Shown: piece after piece, positions 36,872 to 47,672 of the stretch
How positions within the stretch are numbered: the first letter of the stretch is position 1
Layout of the letters: every line of letters begins with the position of its first letter
From: Bog-756 sp963699105
GTDB lineage: Bacteria > Actinomycetota > Acidimicrobiia > Acidimicrobiales > RAAP-2
Direction of reading: 5' to 3'
Length of the DNA stretch: 64,000 nucleotides
Assembly (NCBI GenBank): GCA_963699105.1
Contig: CAVOTI010000004.1
Span: 558,001-622,000 of the forward strand
Notes under the pieces: model-generated
The model's database searches: none
What the model saw: only the letters and a program-made list of their open reading frames with translations
Told to the model about the DNA's origin: nothing
Translations under genes and position numbers: made by a program

Positions 36872-37971
36872 TGAACTTCAACATGAAGATGTTGACTCTG
36901 GCCCGTGAGACCTCGGGCCTCACTCAATCTGCATTGGCTCATGCCGTTGGCATTTCGCAAGCACACATTTCACAAATGGAGCACGGACTTGAGGAGCCAA
37001 GCGAAGCGGTAGCCAAGATGTTGGCTTCCGAGCTTGAAGTACCGATCGAGTTCTTCTATCGCCCAGATGAACCTGTGTCAGAGGGTCTCGTGGATTTCTT
37101 TCACCGTCGACGCCATACCCTGCCGGCAAAGCCGTTGAAGCGCGCCCATGCTTTGGCGAACACAATCCGACTGGAACTGCTTCGGCTGCTTCAAGGTGTC
37201 GAGTTGACCGAGGTCCAGCCGTGGCCCGTGTTCAGTTCCGAGGAGCATTCTCCCGAGGAAGCTGCACAGATGCTTCGCGCTTCTTGGAGGCTTCCTGCTG
37301 GTCCAGCACCAAGCTTGGTGGGATTGGTCGAGGCGGCGGGGGTCCCAGTGGTCTTGTGTGACCTCGGCCACGAAAAGCTGCGGGCAATTTCGATGCCGGG
37401 CATTGGAGGCCGCCACATCGTCTTGCTAAATAGACGCATGTCTGCGTCGAATCTTCGATTTTCAATGGCGCACGAGCTTGGCCATCTCGTTATGCACGTT
37501 GGAACCGCGTCGACCAATCTGGAGGCGGAGGCTGACCGTTTCGCGTCTGAATTTCTCATGCCCGCCAGTGACATTCGGCCGCAGCTTCGGGGCGTTCGCT
37601 TTGGCGACCTGGGTACGTTGAAGCACAGATGGTCGGTCTCGTTGGCTGCGCTCATCAGACGGGCTCGCGACCTTGAACAGATCACCGACCGGCAGTACGC
37701 GTATATGAATATGCAGTTGAATAAGTTGCCTGGGGGGCGAAAGAGTGAACCAGGAGAGTTTGCCTACGAGGAGCCTGGTCTTGTTCGTCATGTTATTGAC
37801 TTCTTGATCACTGGATTGAAGTACACAATGTCCCAGGTGGCTCAGGTGATGGTGGCCCTCGAAGAGACTGTTCGCTCGAGGTATCTGGGTGAATCCACGC
37901 AACGACTCAGAGCCGTTGGAGCGCCAGGAAGAAAGCTGTATCAGCTCCCAGTGCCACCCTCGTCGGCGTGA
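36871..37971 (+). CDS. XRE-family regulator with ImmA/IrrE metallopeptidase domain
   Basis: The 366-residue protein has an N-terminal XRE helix-turn-helix (ARETSGLTQSALAHAVGISQ) and a central ImmA/IrrE zinc-peptidase domain with the HELGH motif at residues 201-205 and the later glutamate in LEAEADRFASEFLMP. A C-terminal domain of about 90 residues follows. Family members cleave or sense repressors in phage, ICE and stress switches. It is coupled to the upstream hypothetical gene. Codon use is less GC-biased than its neighbours, suggesting transfer. Confidence 0.88.
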   Translation: MNFNMKMLTLARETSGLTQSALAHAVGISQAHISQMEHGLEEPSEAVAKMLASELEVPIEFFYRPDEPVSEGLVDFFHRRRHTLPAKPLKRAHALANTIRLELLRLLQGVELTEVQPWPVFSSEEHSPEEAAQMLRASWRLPAGPAPSLVGLVEAAGVPVVLCDLGHEKLRAISMPGIGGRHIVLLNRRMSASNLRFSMAHELGHLVMHVGTASTNLEAEADRFASEFLMPASDIRPQLRGVRFGDLGTLKHRWSVSLAALIRRARDLEQITDRQYAYMNMQLNKLPGGRKSEPGEFAYEEPGLVRHVIDFLITGLKYTMSQVAQVMVALEETVRSRYLGESTQRLRAVGAPGRKLYQLPVPPSSA

Positions 37972-38104
37972 GCCGCCTGTGCGGTGGTAGCCCTCCTATT
38001 TGATTCAGGCGTCAAGTGGACCAGTGACGGGATGTCGAATCTTGGCCAGTTGTCGCAGGTCAACCGTCCGGTACCCTGTTAGCTCCATCGGAGGTAGCTC
38101 AAAC

Positions 38105-38257
38105 ATGGCGGTCGGAGTCAGTATCGAGACAGGCCCAGATAGTGCCGTTCAGCACGCCCACGACACGATCAGCGGAGGCGCGGAAGGTAAAGCAACATCT
38201 GGCCTGGTGGAGGACGAGTCAGTAGCTACCCCAATTGAGGTGCGAAGTCCTTGGTAG
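38105..38257 (+). CDS. Possible 50-residue leader ORF of the helicase
   Basis: ATG 38105 begins AVGVSIETGPDSAVQHAHDT and ends at 38257, overlapping the TTG at 38251 where the helicase frame begins. It may be a coupled small gene or the true helicase N terminus separated by a frameshift. No family recognised. Confidence 0.3.
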   Translation: MAVGVSIETGPDSAVQHAHDTISGGAEGKATSGLVEDESVATPIEVRSPW

Positions 38258-41200
38258 AGCGCGGGGACCGCCTCGTCTGGGGCGGCGAAGTGGTCGAGGT
38301 GATCAGCGTCCTTGAGGAGCGACGTGATCGCGTCGAGGTCATTTTGCAAGGTCCAGGTGGGCTGAACAAGGTCACGCTGTCCAACCACGAGATCGAGGCG
38401 GCTCGCCAGCCCAGTAATGACGGCCAGGGAGACTCCATGGGCGCACTGGCCGGGCTCTGGGGAAAATGGATGGAGTGGGCAACGCCCAGAATCCGCTCAG
38501 CGGCGACCGCCACCAAGCCGGTCCGGCCCTTCGCACACCAGGACGAGGCCGTTTTCGTGCATATGCTTCCCCAGCCGCGGCTCCGTTTTCTACTCGCCGA
38601 TGAGCCGGGCACCGGCAAGACGATCATGTCGGGGATGTACATCGTCGAAGGACGACGTCGCGCGTTGTCCCCGGCAAAGTACTGATCGTCCCGCCCGCCC
38701 ACTTAGTGAGCAAGTGGCTGGCTGACCTGTGGCGGTACTTCGGGATCGATGCAGAGCGCCTGGACTAGCGACTGCGCGCAGTCCCCGCCCGTTGCGTGAC
38801 GATGTCGACGTCTGGGTGGTCTCGGTCGACCTGCTCGCTCACAACCCCGATGTGCTGCGCAAGGTCGCCGGACCCGGCGTCTCATGGTCGTTCGCCATCT
38901 TCGACGAGGCGCACCGGCTCACCCCGACCTCGCAGTACCTCGGGGCCGCCAAGCAGGTCGCAGAGGTCGCACATCACCTGCTCTTGCTGACGGCCACTCC
39001 CCATCGGGGCAAGGAGTGGTACTTCCAGTGCCTGCTCAACACCCTTGACCCTGACCTGTACCCGGTTACGGCGGGCCCCGGTGACAGCGAGCCCGACGAG
39101 CGTTTGCGGCCCGTCACCGCTCCACTTCATCCGGCGCATGAAGGAGGACCTGCCAGGACCACGACGGCCAACCGCTCTTCAAGCCCCGTGTACGCCGAGA
39201 CCGTGCCGTCGACGGCTGGAGGCTGACGAGTTGAGTTGCTACGAGGCGGTCCTCGGGTATGTCGACGAGTGGTACGACGATCGAGCGACTCTTGGCCCGC
39301 AGCATCTACGGCAAGCGAGCCGCTTCCAGCATCAACGCCGCGGTGGAGACCCTCCGGCGCCGTCGGAGACGCGCTCGCTGCCGGCCAGGCGGGGCAGGTG
39401 CCACCCCCGGCCCCGCCTGGCTTCGACGATGCCCGTCTGATCGACGCCGCGGTCGACGACGACGAGTCATGGGAACAAGCTGAGCGATCGATCGTCGCCG
39501 AGCGGAGCAAGGACCGCCGCGGGGAGCTAAGGCGGTCGACAACGTCATCTGCTGAACTCGACCGCTGGCTGGAGAGCGGAGTTGATCCAGCCAAGTGGGA
39601 CGCGGTCCTCGATGTCTGCGCGAGGCATGACTTGCGCCCTGGCGAGGGGCAGCTTCTCGTCTTCACCGAGTTCACGGACACCGCCACCTGGCTGCAAGGG
39701 TCTGTTCGCCAACGCCGGCTTCAGCGTCGAACTCCTCAGTGGCGGAACGCCCAGGATCGCCGGGACGAACTCCAGCGAGGCTTCCTCGACGGGGAGTACC
39801 AGGTCCTGGTCTCAACCGATGCCGGAGGCGAGGGCATCGACCTCCAGTCGGCGAACGTCATGGTGGACTGGGACGTCCCCTGGAGCCTGGTACGCCTCGA
39901 ACAGCGCGCCGGCCGGCTCCACCGCATCGGCCAAGTAGAACCCGGTGTTCATCTACCACCTGGTGGCACCGGACACTCGGGAAGGTCGCGTGCAGGAGGT
40001 CCTGCTCCAGAACCTCGACGCGGCGGCCGAGGCGCTCGACGGCCGGTGTCTTCGACCTCATGGACGCGACCGCCGCACGGGCTGGATTCGACTTCGCCGC
40101 CGCCTTGGCAGACGCCTACCGAGGGGTCGACGCGACCTCGCGCGTGCCGTCGACGGAGACCCTTGTGCAGCAGGCCCGGGAACTGGCGGCCGAGGAGGAC
40201 GCACTCCGGACACCGACCGACCTCACCGAGGCCCAGGCGCCGGTTCGCCGTCGACCGGCTCGAGGCGGTCAACCCGGTCATGGTGGAGGGCTTCCTGCGC
40301 AACCTCGCCGCCGCGGCGGGGTGGCAGGTTGGCCCGGACCCGCCGCTCGGATCCTGACAGTCAGCTCGCACCGTCCGCTCCCGGCGGCTCTGGGCGGTGA
40401 GATGACCAAGCTGGTCTCGGTGGACGGGGAGGCGACCGCCGCCGCCCGCGCGGCCGGCGCCGAGCTGGCCCATTGTCACCGTCGGGCCAACCGAGGAGGC
40501 ATTCCGCCAGCTGCTCGCTGTACTGCTCCGAGCGGTTCGACTCGGAGTTGTACAGAGGAGCGGTCGTCACCGACCAGGCGTCGACCACGCCCTACTCCCT
40601 CTTCGTCTTCGCCACCGAGCTCCAGAGCTATGACGGGGTGGCCAAGACGGCCCGGCCCAACCCGTTCCTCATCCGCTATTCGGGAACAACGCCTTCCCGG
40701 TGGACTGGACGGCCGTGACCAACCTCCGCCGTACCGACGGCACGGCCAACCGGCCGGCCCCGGGTCCCTGTGGCTGCCGACGAGGCGGCCGAGGCATACG
40801 TGGCCGTACAGCAGGCGAAGTCGACCGAGGAGCAGGTGAGTTGGGTCCGCCATGCCCGTGAGGATCTGGACTCGCTGCGGGCCCGCTGGCAGCGCCAGCT
40901 TCGCGACCTCCCCGAGGAACAGCGGGTTCCGGCCAGGGAGAGGTTCGAAGAGGATCGCCAGAAGCGCCTCGAAGACCTGGCCCGGGCCGAGGTCGTCACC
41001 GCGTCACCGCCCCAGCTGATCGGCTGGCTGGAGGTGCGCCCGGGCGCCAACATCGCTGAGATCGGCTACGACCCCGACAGCGAGCTCCCCGCCATCGAGC
41101 TCGTGACGGCGCCGGCTGATCAGGAGGGCTTCGATGTCGACGACCGTCAGACCGCTGGGCTGGGATACGACCTCTTCGCTCAGCACCGCATCACCAGGGA

Positions 41201-41453
41201 GCAGCGCCTGGTCGAGGTGAAGGGGCAGCTCGAGGGCCTGGGGTCGGTCACCCTGGAGTCGAACGAGTGGGCGCAGGCCATGCAGCGCGGTCAGGAGTAC
41301 TGGCTCTACGTTGTGACCAACTGCAGAGTGGAGCCCACCCTCTCCGTGGTCATCGCCGATCCGGCCGGGACCCTGTCCGGGGGACCGAGACTGATCGAGA
41401 GGTTCCAGATCCCTGTGGGCCAGCTACGCCGCTTCGCAGGAGAGACGCCGTGA
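38251..41453 (+). CDS. SNF2-family helicase with C-terminal DUF3883 (many frameshifts)
   Basis: Pieces in all three frames add up to one protein of about 1,060 residues. The N-terminal domain is RGDRLVWGGEVVEVISVLEE. The ATPase has Walker A LADEPGTGKTIMSGMY, DEAH-type FDEAHRLTPTSQYL (38902), and motif III LTATPHRGKEWYF. The second RecA domain has LVFTEFTDTATWLQG, VSTDAGGEGIDLQSAN and motif VI EQRAGRLHRIGQ (about 39900-39935). The C terminus is DUF3883 (LGYDLFAQHRITREQRLVEV), a nuclease-like fold. About eight or more frameshifts interrupt it and most joins restore sensible protein. It is first of the three-gene defence cluster; its stop overlaps the methylase start as GTGA. Confidence 0.8.
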
Positions 41454-44281
41454 CGGACATCGACAACGAGGGGGCAAAGATGGCGACCGCTCGGCCCGCT
41501 GATCGATCACTGGTTTCCTGTGGGAGCTGTTGACCAGGCATGTGGGACCCCTGCGGGTCCGGCAGGAACGAGAAGGCGATTTTCACCTGGTTCGCCTCGC
41601 GGCCCATTGCTCAAGCCCGAGCAGCAGTCCTCTGCTCACTGCTGACGGAGAAGGTCGATGAAGGTGATGACCGCCTTCGGGAGCTCGTGACGTCGGCTGT
41701 CCTCACCGGTGATGCGGAAACGCTCGACGAACTGGCAGCCAGGATCCCCGATGTCGAGGGGAAGCGCCCTGTGGTCCTGGACTGCTTCTCCGGCCGAGGG
41801 ATCATCCCGCTCGAGGCGGCGCGTCTTGGGCTTCGATCCGTAGGCACGGACCTGTCCCCCGTGGCCGTACTGGCATCGCGACTGCTCGCAGATTGGGCAC
41901 TCAGAGACTGGTCAGCTGAGCCCGGCGTACCGTTCGCCTCTGACTCTGAGGAGTCGGAGGAAGACGGCGCACCAGCACTCTTCGTTGGACCGGCCGGTGA
42001 GGCAAAGCTGATTCAAGACCTGCGTCGTCTGTTTGCCGAAGTGGGCCGTGCGGACGGAGAAAGCAGTCGCAGCATTGCTATCCGAGGAACGCCGACGGTA
42101 CCTACCCGTGGGGCTACCTCTGGGCGATCACGATCCCGTGTGACGCCTGCCACAGGCGATTTCCTCTCGTGGGGTCTCTCGTTCTTCGTCACCCGTATGC
42201 GGCGACAGGAGATGAGGGCCAGTGGCTCCGCATCGCGACGGACTCTGAGGGTGGGACGTGGACGGTCCATGTCGAGCCAGGCACGCCGATGGGTCAACCC
42301 ACGATGCACGCTACTGAGGGCCGGAAGGGGAAGTCCGCCCGCTGTCCGTTCTGCGACCACATCCATCCACTCGACGCGGTGAAGTCCAAGGGGTTCGCCG
42401 GTCAGTACGAAGACGCCCCCTTGATCGCAGCTGATCTGTCGACGGTGAGAGTTGCGCGGGTCAAACGGTCGAACTCGGCGAGTGGAGCGCAAGATGTTTC
42501 GGGCGTTGTCCACGGAAGAGATGAAGGCCGCCACCGGAGTAGATGTCTCGGCACTGACTCCGTTCGGGGATCTGCCGGCGGCTCCATGCGAGCGCATCGC
42601 TCCGGGCAACAAGGACAGCGTGCGAGGCACCGGATACGGGCGAACCACGTGGGCGAGTCTGATGAACGATCGCCAGATCCTGCAGTTCACGGAGATGGTG
42701 ACAGCAATTCGATCCTGCTATCAGGAGGTGATCGATGCGGGCGCCTCTTCGGAGTACGCACAGGCGCTTGCCGGGTACGCCGCCTCCAATCTGGTCCGTC
42801 GCCTTCGCAGGGCGACACGCGGGGTGACTTTGCAAGCACACGGTTCGTCGAACGGATCGGCGCAAAACCGGAACCAGACAACCGATTTGTTCAAGGACGA
42901 GAGCATGGTCGCATTCAACTTCGACTGGTTCGAGACCGGGCCCGGCGACGGTCCGGGGACGTGGCGCTCGCTGACTTCGACAACTTTGACACCGCTGTCT
43001 ACTCACGTCTCGGGTCTCACCAAGTTGGCAGCACCTGGCCGCTTCCGCCGCGATTCGGCGACGAATCTCCCGTACAGAGATGCGACAGTCGACGCCGTGG
43101 TTGTTGATCCCCCGTACTACTCGATGATCGACTATGCCGACGTCTCCGACCTCTTCTACGTGTGGCTGCGACGCTGCCTCTTCGACATCGTTCCGGACCT
43201 TTTCGGACAGCCTGGAGACGTGTTGGGACTCCAGGACAAGAGCCAAGAGATCATCGTCAAGCGGGGAGCGATACCGGAGGACCCGCGCACGACCAATTGG
43301 TACGAACAACAGCTCTCTGCAGCCTTCAGGGAGATGCGTCGAGTGCTCAAACCAGACGGCACGCTCACCGTCGTCTTCGGGCACTCAGATCCTGATGCCT
43401 GGCGTCGACTCCTCGGGGGTCTCAGGGAGGCGGACTTCGTCGTCACGTCAGCGTGGCCGGCACGGACAGAGTCCGGAGCCACGGGGGTGGCCTCGATCAA
43501 GGTGACCGTAACCATCGGCTGCCGGGTCGCTCCTGAGGGCCGGCGCACGCTCGACCGCGGCCCAGGTGGAGCGGGAGATCGCCGATCTCATTCGGAAGCG
43601 GGTCAAGCAATGGGACGACTGGGGCCTTGCTCTGTCCGACCAGCTGATGGCTTCCTATGGACCCGCCATGCAGTGCGTCGGTCGCTACCGGGTGATCCAG
43701 AGGCCAGACGGCGCCGAGCCTGACCTCGACCACTTCCTGACGATCGGCCGACGTTCGGTCATCGAGGCGCACGCCTTCAAGGTCGACGAGCTTCCCCTCG
43801 ATACCTTCGACCCCCAGACCCGGTTCGCTATCTTCTGGCTTCGAGCGTTCGGCACGGCGGCCGTCAACAAGGGCGAATCGGTCTTCCATGCCCAGTCCAG
43901 CCAGCTTCGGATCGATGAGCTGCGGCCAAGGATTCTGCAGGAGACGAAGAGTGGCTTCTCCATCACCCTCGAGCATCCGGAGAACCTCAACGACCGCTCC
44001 TCGATCATCGAGGTTGTCGGGGGCTGGGCGCCGCCTGGTCGGCCGACGGCACTGAAGGCGCGGCTCAGGTATTCATCGCCTCCGGCAGGCCCCGGACGAC
44101 ACGCACCTGTGGGCCACCGTCGGGGAGTTGGTGAGCCAGCTTCCCGATTCAGACCGAGGTGGCAGTGGCGCTCACTGCGTGCCAGCGGAACCGCCGGGCA
44201 ATCGAGACTGGGGCGCCGGCACGGCGCACCCGCAACGGTCCATCAAGCGAGCTCGTCGTTCGACGAACTGGAGCCACGTGA
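41450..44281 (+). CDS. DUF1156 / COG1743 Zn-ribbon DNA adenine methylase (frameshifted)
   Basis: GTG 41450 overlaps the helicase stop. The N terminus reads PLIDHWFPVGAVDQA, the DUF1156 start, in a frame lost near 41530. SAM-binding motif I is VLDCFSGRGIIPLEAARLGL. Two Cys pairs of a Zn ribbon lie at 42139-42150 (CDAC) and 42343-42354 (CPFC). The catalytic motif is VVDPPYYSMIDYADVSDLFY (43106 on). A C-terminal COG1743 region follows (RFAIFWLRAFGTAAVNKGES). At least five frameshifts interrupt it. COG1743 proteins are predicted adenine methylases of defence islands. Its end overlaps the DUF499 start. Confidence 0.8.
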
Positions 44282-47220
44282 TGACCGTCACCCATTGGGC
44301 CGATGCGCTGCAGCTGCGCGACGAGGTCGTTGCAGCGCCACGGCCATGCTTATGGACTCCAAATGTCCCTCTACGAGGCCGTCTACCAGACAACCGACGT
44401 CCCGTACCGGGAGGCCGCCTACTGGTGTGACATCACCGAGCCGACCACCAAGCTGGTCGAGTTCATGGCGGAGATCACCCGCCACCTCGGCAGCGGCGGT
44501 GGCGCCGGCCAGTTGCTCGGGTGGAGATCGACTCTTCCATCTTGACCAGGGCATGGGCGGGGGAAAGAGCCACGCGCTCGTCGGGCTGTGGCACCTCGCC
44601 AGCCACCCGTGAGGAGTTCTTCGCCAGCGAGATCGGCCAGGAAGTCCTCGCCGTGGCGTCGCAGCGTTCCGGCTCGAACGGTCGAGCTCGGTGAGATTCG
44701 CACGGTGGTCCTTTGTGCCGACAACTTCAGCCCCGGGGTGGCGCGGCCCGAGTTCGGACCGCGGTCAACCTTCACCAGCGGTTCCTCTGGGCCCTCTTCG
44801 ATGGGTGACCGCACGCTCTACGACGCCCACGTCGGGCCGGGACCGACAAGGCTGCCCTCAAGGATGCCCTCGTGGCTGCCGGGCGCCCGGTCCTGATCCT
44901 CCTCGACGAGATCATGGACTACGCCATGGCGCTGGCCGGACCTGCCCACCGCGAGACGATCCCCGACGAGCAAGCATTCCTCAATGCCCTACCGGGCGTG
45001 GTTGCTGAGGTCAGCGGGGTCGATCTGGTCGCTGTGATGATCCGCTCCGACCTTGACGAGCAAGGGTACGAGGGTGCCGCCCAGGAGTTCCGCAGCTACC
45101 TGGCCCAGCGCTTGGAGCGCAACGGAACCACCGTGAGTGTCAACGAGCCCCAGGACTTCGGAGCCATCATTCGGCGGAGGATCTTCGCACGCCCCACGGG
45201 CGCGCTGCCGATCGCGGCCCTGACGAAACGCTGGAACGAGGCCGCCACCAGCGCCTGGCGCGAGCACGTGTTCGACCGGCTGCCCGGTGCCCGCCAGCTT
45301 GCGGGGTTTCGAGGAGCGGTTGGCCCGGTCCTACCCGTTCCATCCGGACCTGTTGGACCTGGTGGAGCACGACTGGACCCAGCACGCGCGGCTTCCAGCG
45401 GGTGCGCTCGACGGTGGCCGTGTTCTCCGCCAGCGCCTACTGGTGGTCCACCGAACACGAAAGCGGGCGCTGGGCGCCTGAGCTGATCGGCGTAGGGGAC
45501 ATCCCCCTCCACGAGGCTGCTGACAAGGTCCTGTCGTCGGGGGTGCTGCATGGGAACGACCGCCAGATCGTTGGCATGCGACAGGTGGCCGAGAAGGACA
45601 TGACATCTGCCGACCGGTCTGATGGCCAGGCGGTGCTTGCTGATGCTACGGATCACCGACGGGCGTCCCTGGGTCGGACGTGCAGCCCCAGCCAGCTGTT
45701 CGGCTGGCGACCGCGCTCTGGATCTATTCGGTCGCGGTACGAGCCCAGGGCAAGCGCGGGGCAACCAAGGCCGAGCTGCTGGCTGCTCTGTTCGTCCCCG
45801 ACGAGCGCTTCGGCTTCGCTGATGCCGAAGAGGTCTTCAACGCATTGACCGACGACGAGGACGAGCGGGGCCTCGGCGCTCTTGGATGTGATCCAGGGCG
45901 GAGGGGCGTGTGCCCAACCGGTACCTGCTCGTCACCCAGCTCAACAAGCGCATGTTCCAGCGCAACGCGCTCAACCGGGCGACGCCCGAGCTGTCTACGG
46001 CTCGTATGGGAGCGGGTCCATCACCTGGCAAGCAAGGGCAGCGGGTTCGATACGGTGCTGCTTCGTCGAGCAGCCAGCGACTGACCGACCGGACCAGCCA
46101 CTTGCCGAGTTCTTCCGCGACATCGACCAGCGGCGATCGAACCGACTGGTTATCCTCGATCCCCGCCGGTGGACGCTTCTCAACGGCCGCGACAGCGCCA
46201 CCCGGGCCGACATCGAGGCGGCTCTCGGCCTGGGGCCCGACCGCCTCGGTGGTGGACTTCGCAGCCAGTTGCGTCATCGCCTGTGTGAACACCCAGCGGC
46301 GCGACGCCATGGCGAAGCGGGCGAAGGGAGCCTACGCCTGGCAGCTGGCGGCCAGCGAGGTGGATCCGGAACTCGAGATCCGGAGCGAGATGATCGTCGA
46401 GGCCGCCCGCAGCCTCGAGCAGCTGGACACCGAGATACGCCGGCGTACCAGCACTACGCCTTCCTTGTCCGCACCGACGACGGACTCCGCACGGAGCTGT
46501 CGAAGTTCGAAGACGACCGCTGCAGCTCCCTCTCCGGGAACGACGTGTGGGAGGACCTGGCCCAGAGGGGGGAGGCGGTCCGATCCGCCGACGGTCTCGC
46601 CGGCGGCTACCTGCATCAGCTGCTCGACCTCTCGGTTCGCAACTACACGCTGAGCGAAGTCGTGAGAAGTTCTGGCGGGATCCCGGCCTTCCCGATGATC
46701 CCGAGTGACTCCGTTGCCCGCAGAGCGATCTTCGATGCGCTTGGCCCGACGTGGACGATGTCGCCTGGGACCTGGTTACGTCCGGCGGCGAGAAGCTGCA
46801 CGTCGCCTCTCCGGAGCAGCTCGCTCTCAACAGCTCGGATCACTACCTCCAGCACGCTCAGCCTGAGGTTATCGGCGATACATCCTCGCCCACCGCGGCC
46901 AGCCCCACTGAGACCGCCACAACGACTGCCGGGGTGCCGACCCCACCCACCCCCTCAACGACCGCATCTCAGGCGCCAGCGCACTACCGCGTGCACGAAC
47001 TTGAGCTCAGGAACCGTCGCTGTCGGACCGCGAGTCACGGGAGAAGCTCTGGCAGTTGCTCAGCTTACTGGCGGACGTGATCGATCCTTCCTCCGGCGCC
47101 GACGTCCAGGTTGCAACCATCAAGATCGAGCTCAACGCCGCGGCAGGCTCTCTTGACGAGGTTGGGGCCAAAGCGGAACAAGCCGGCGCCACTTGGGAGA
47201 CCCACGACGAGGACTTCTGA
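44281..47220 (+). CDS. DUF499 / COG1483 AAA-type ATPase (frameshifted)
   Basis: ATG 44281 begins TVTHWADALQLRDEVV and continues, after a break, as HAYGLQMSLYEAVYQTTDVP. Walker A is FHLDQGMGGGKSHALVGLWH (about 44540-44600) and Walker B is PVLILLDEIMDYAMALAG. DUF499 features follow: PLIRHLD-like repeats are absent, but LVAVMIRSDLDEQGYEGAAQ, ERLARSYPFHPDLLDLVEHD and STVAVFSASAYWWSTEHESG are present in several frames. The C terminus is VQVATIKIELNAAAGSLDEV to the stop at 47220. About eight or more frameshifts. Role: ATPase partner of the COG1743 methylase in a predicted restriction-type system. Confidence 0.78.
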
Positions 47221-47253
47221 CTACCTAAGCATCTGGCCGTCTGATCATGGGGA

Positions 47254-47598
47254 TCACGCAGTCTCCCCGTTCGGCGCACTTGGATCCTGCACACTTCCAT
47301 CTGCCTCTAGACCTAGGCTCGAACTCGGAACTATCGGAGACAGCGATACGATGCGTGCATCGAGATCACGTACCTCACCGGCAAGATGCTCCGGACCATC
47401 TTTCAGTACATCTTGTCTTAGCTCGATCAATGTTGATTGGATATTCTCGATGTCGATTGCGACCTGTTCCTGGCTATCGGCCAAGTCCTCTGTCGTTGAA
47501 GCCAAACGCGTTCGGATTCTTCCTCTTAGGCGGCGCGGAAGGCCGCGCCTGAATTGAGTTCGTAGCCGCCGCAGTTCTATCAACGTCAACCGGCACAC
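47254..47598 (-). CDS. Possible coiled-coil hypothetical protein
   Basis: A 114-residue frame with a basic start (LIELRRLRTQFRRGLPRRLR) and an acidic heptad-like middle (EQVAIDIENIQSTLIELRQD, then GEVRDLDARIVSLSP). It is antisense to the transcription direction of its neighbours and has no clear ribosome site. No family recognised, and it may be chance. Confidence 0.3.
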   Translation of the reverse strand: MCRLTLIELRRLRTQFRRGLPRRLRGRIRTRLASTTEDLADSQEQVAIDIENIQSTLIELRQDVLKDGPEHLAGEVRDLDARIVSLSPIVPSSSLGLEADGSVQDPSAPNGETA

Positions 47599-47664
47599 CT
47601 TCTCGTTCGCTTCGGCGGCGAGTACGAAGCAAATTCTTCGAGCGTGTCAAGTTCTACGACTGCA

Positions 47665-47672
47665 GCATTGGG
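47665..47672. repeat. Left 8-bp target-site duplication of the IS
   Basis: GCATTGGG directly precedes the left inverted repeat and is repeated exactly at 49098-49105. ISL3-family elements make 8-bp duplications. Confidence 0.85.

Noticed and set aside
38251..47220. BREX or DISARM identity for the helicase-methylase-ATPase trio
   Set aside because: No PglZ, BrxC-type signature, DUF1998 protein or phospholipase-D gene is present. The COG1743/COG1483/SNF2 combination fits better as its own type.
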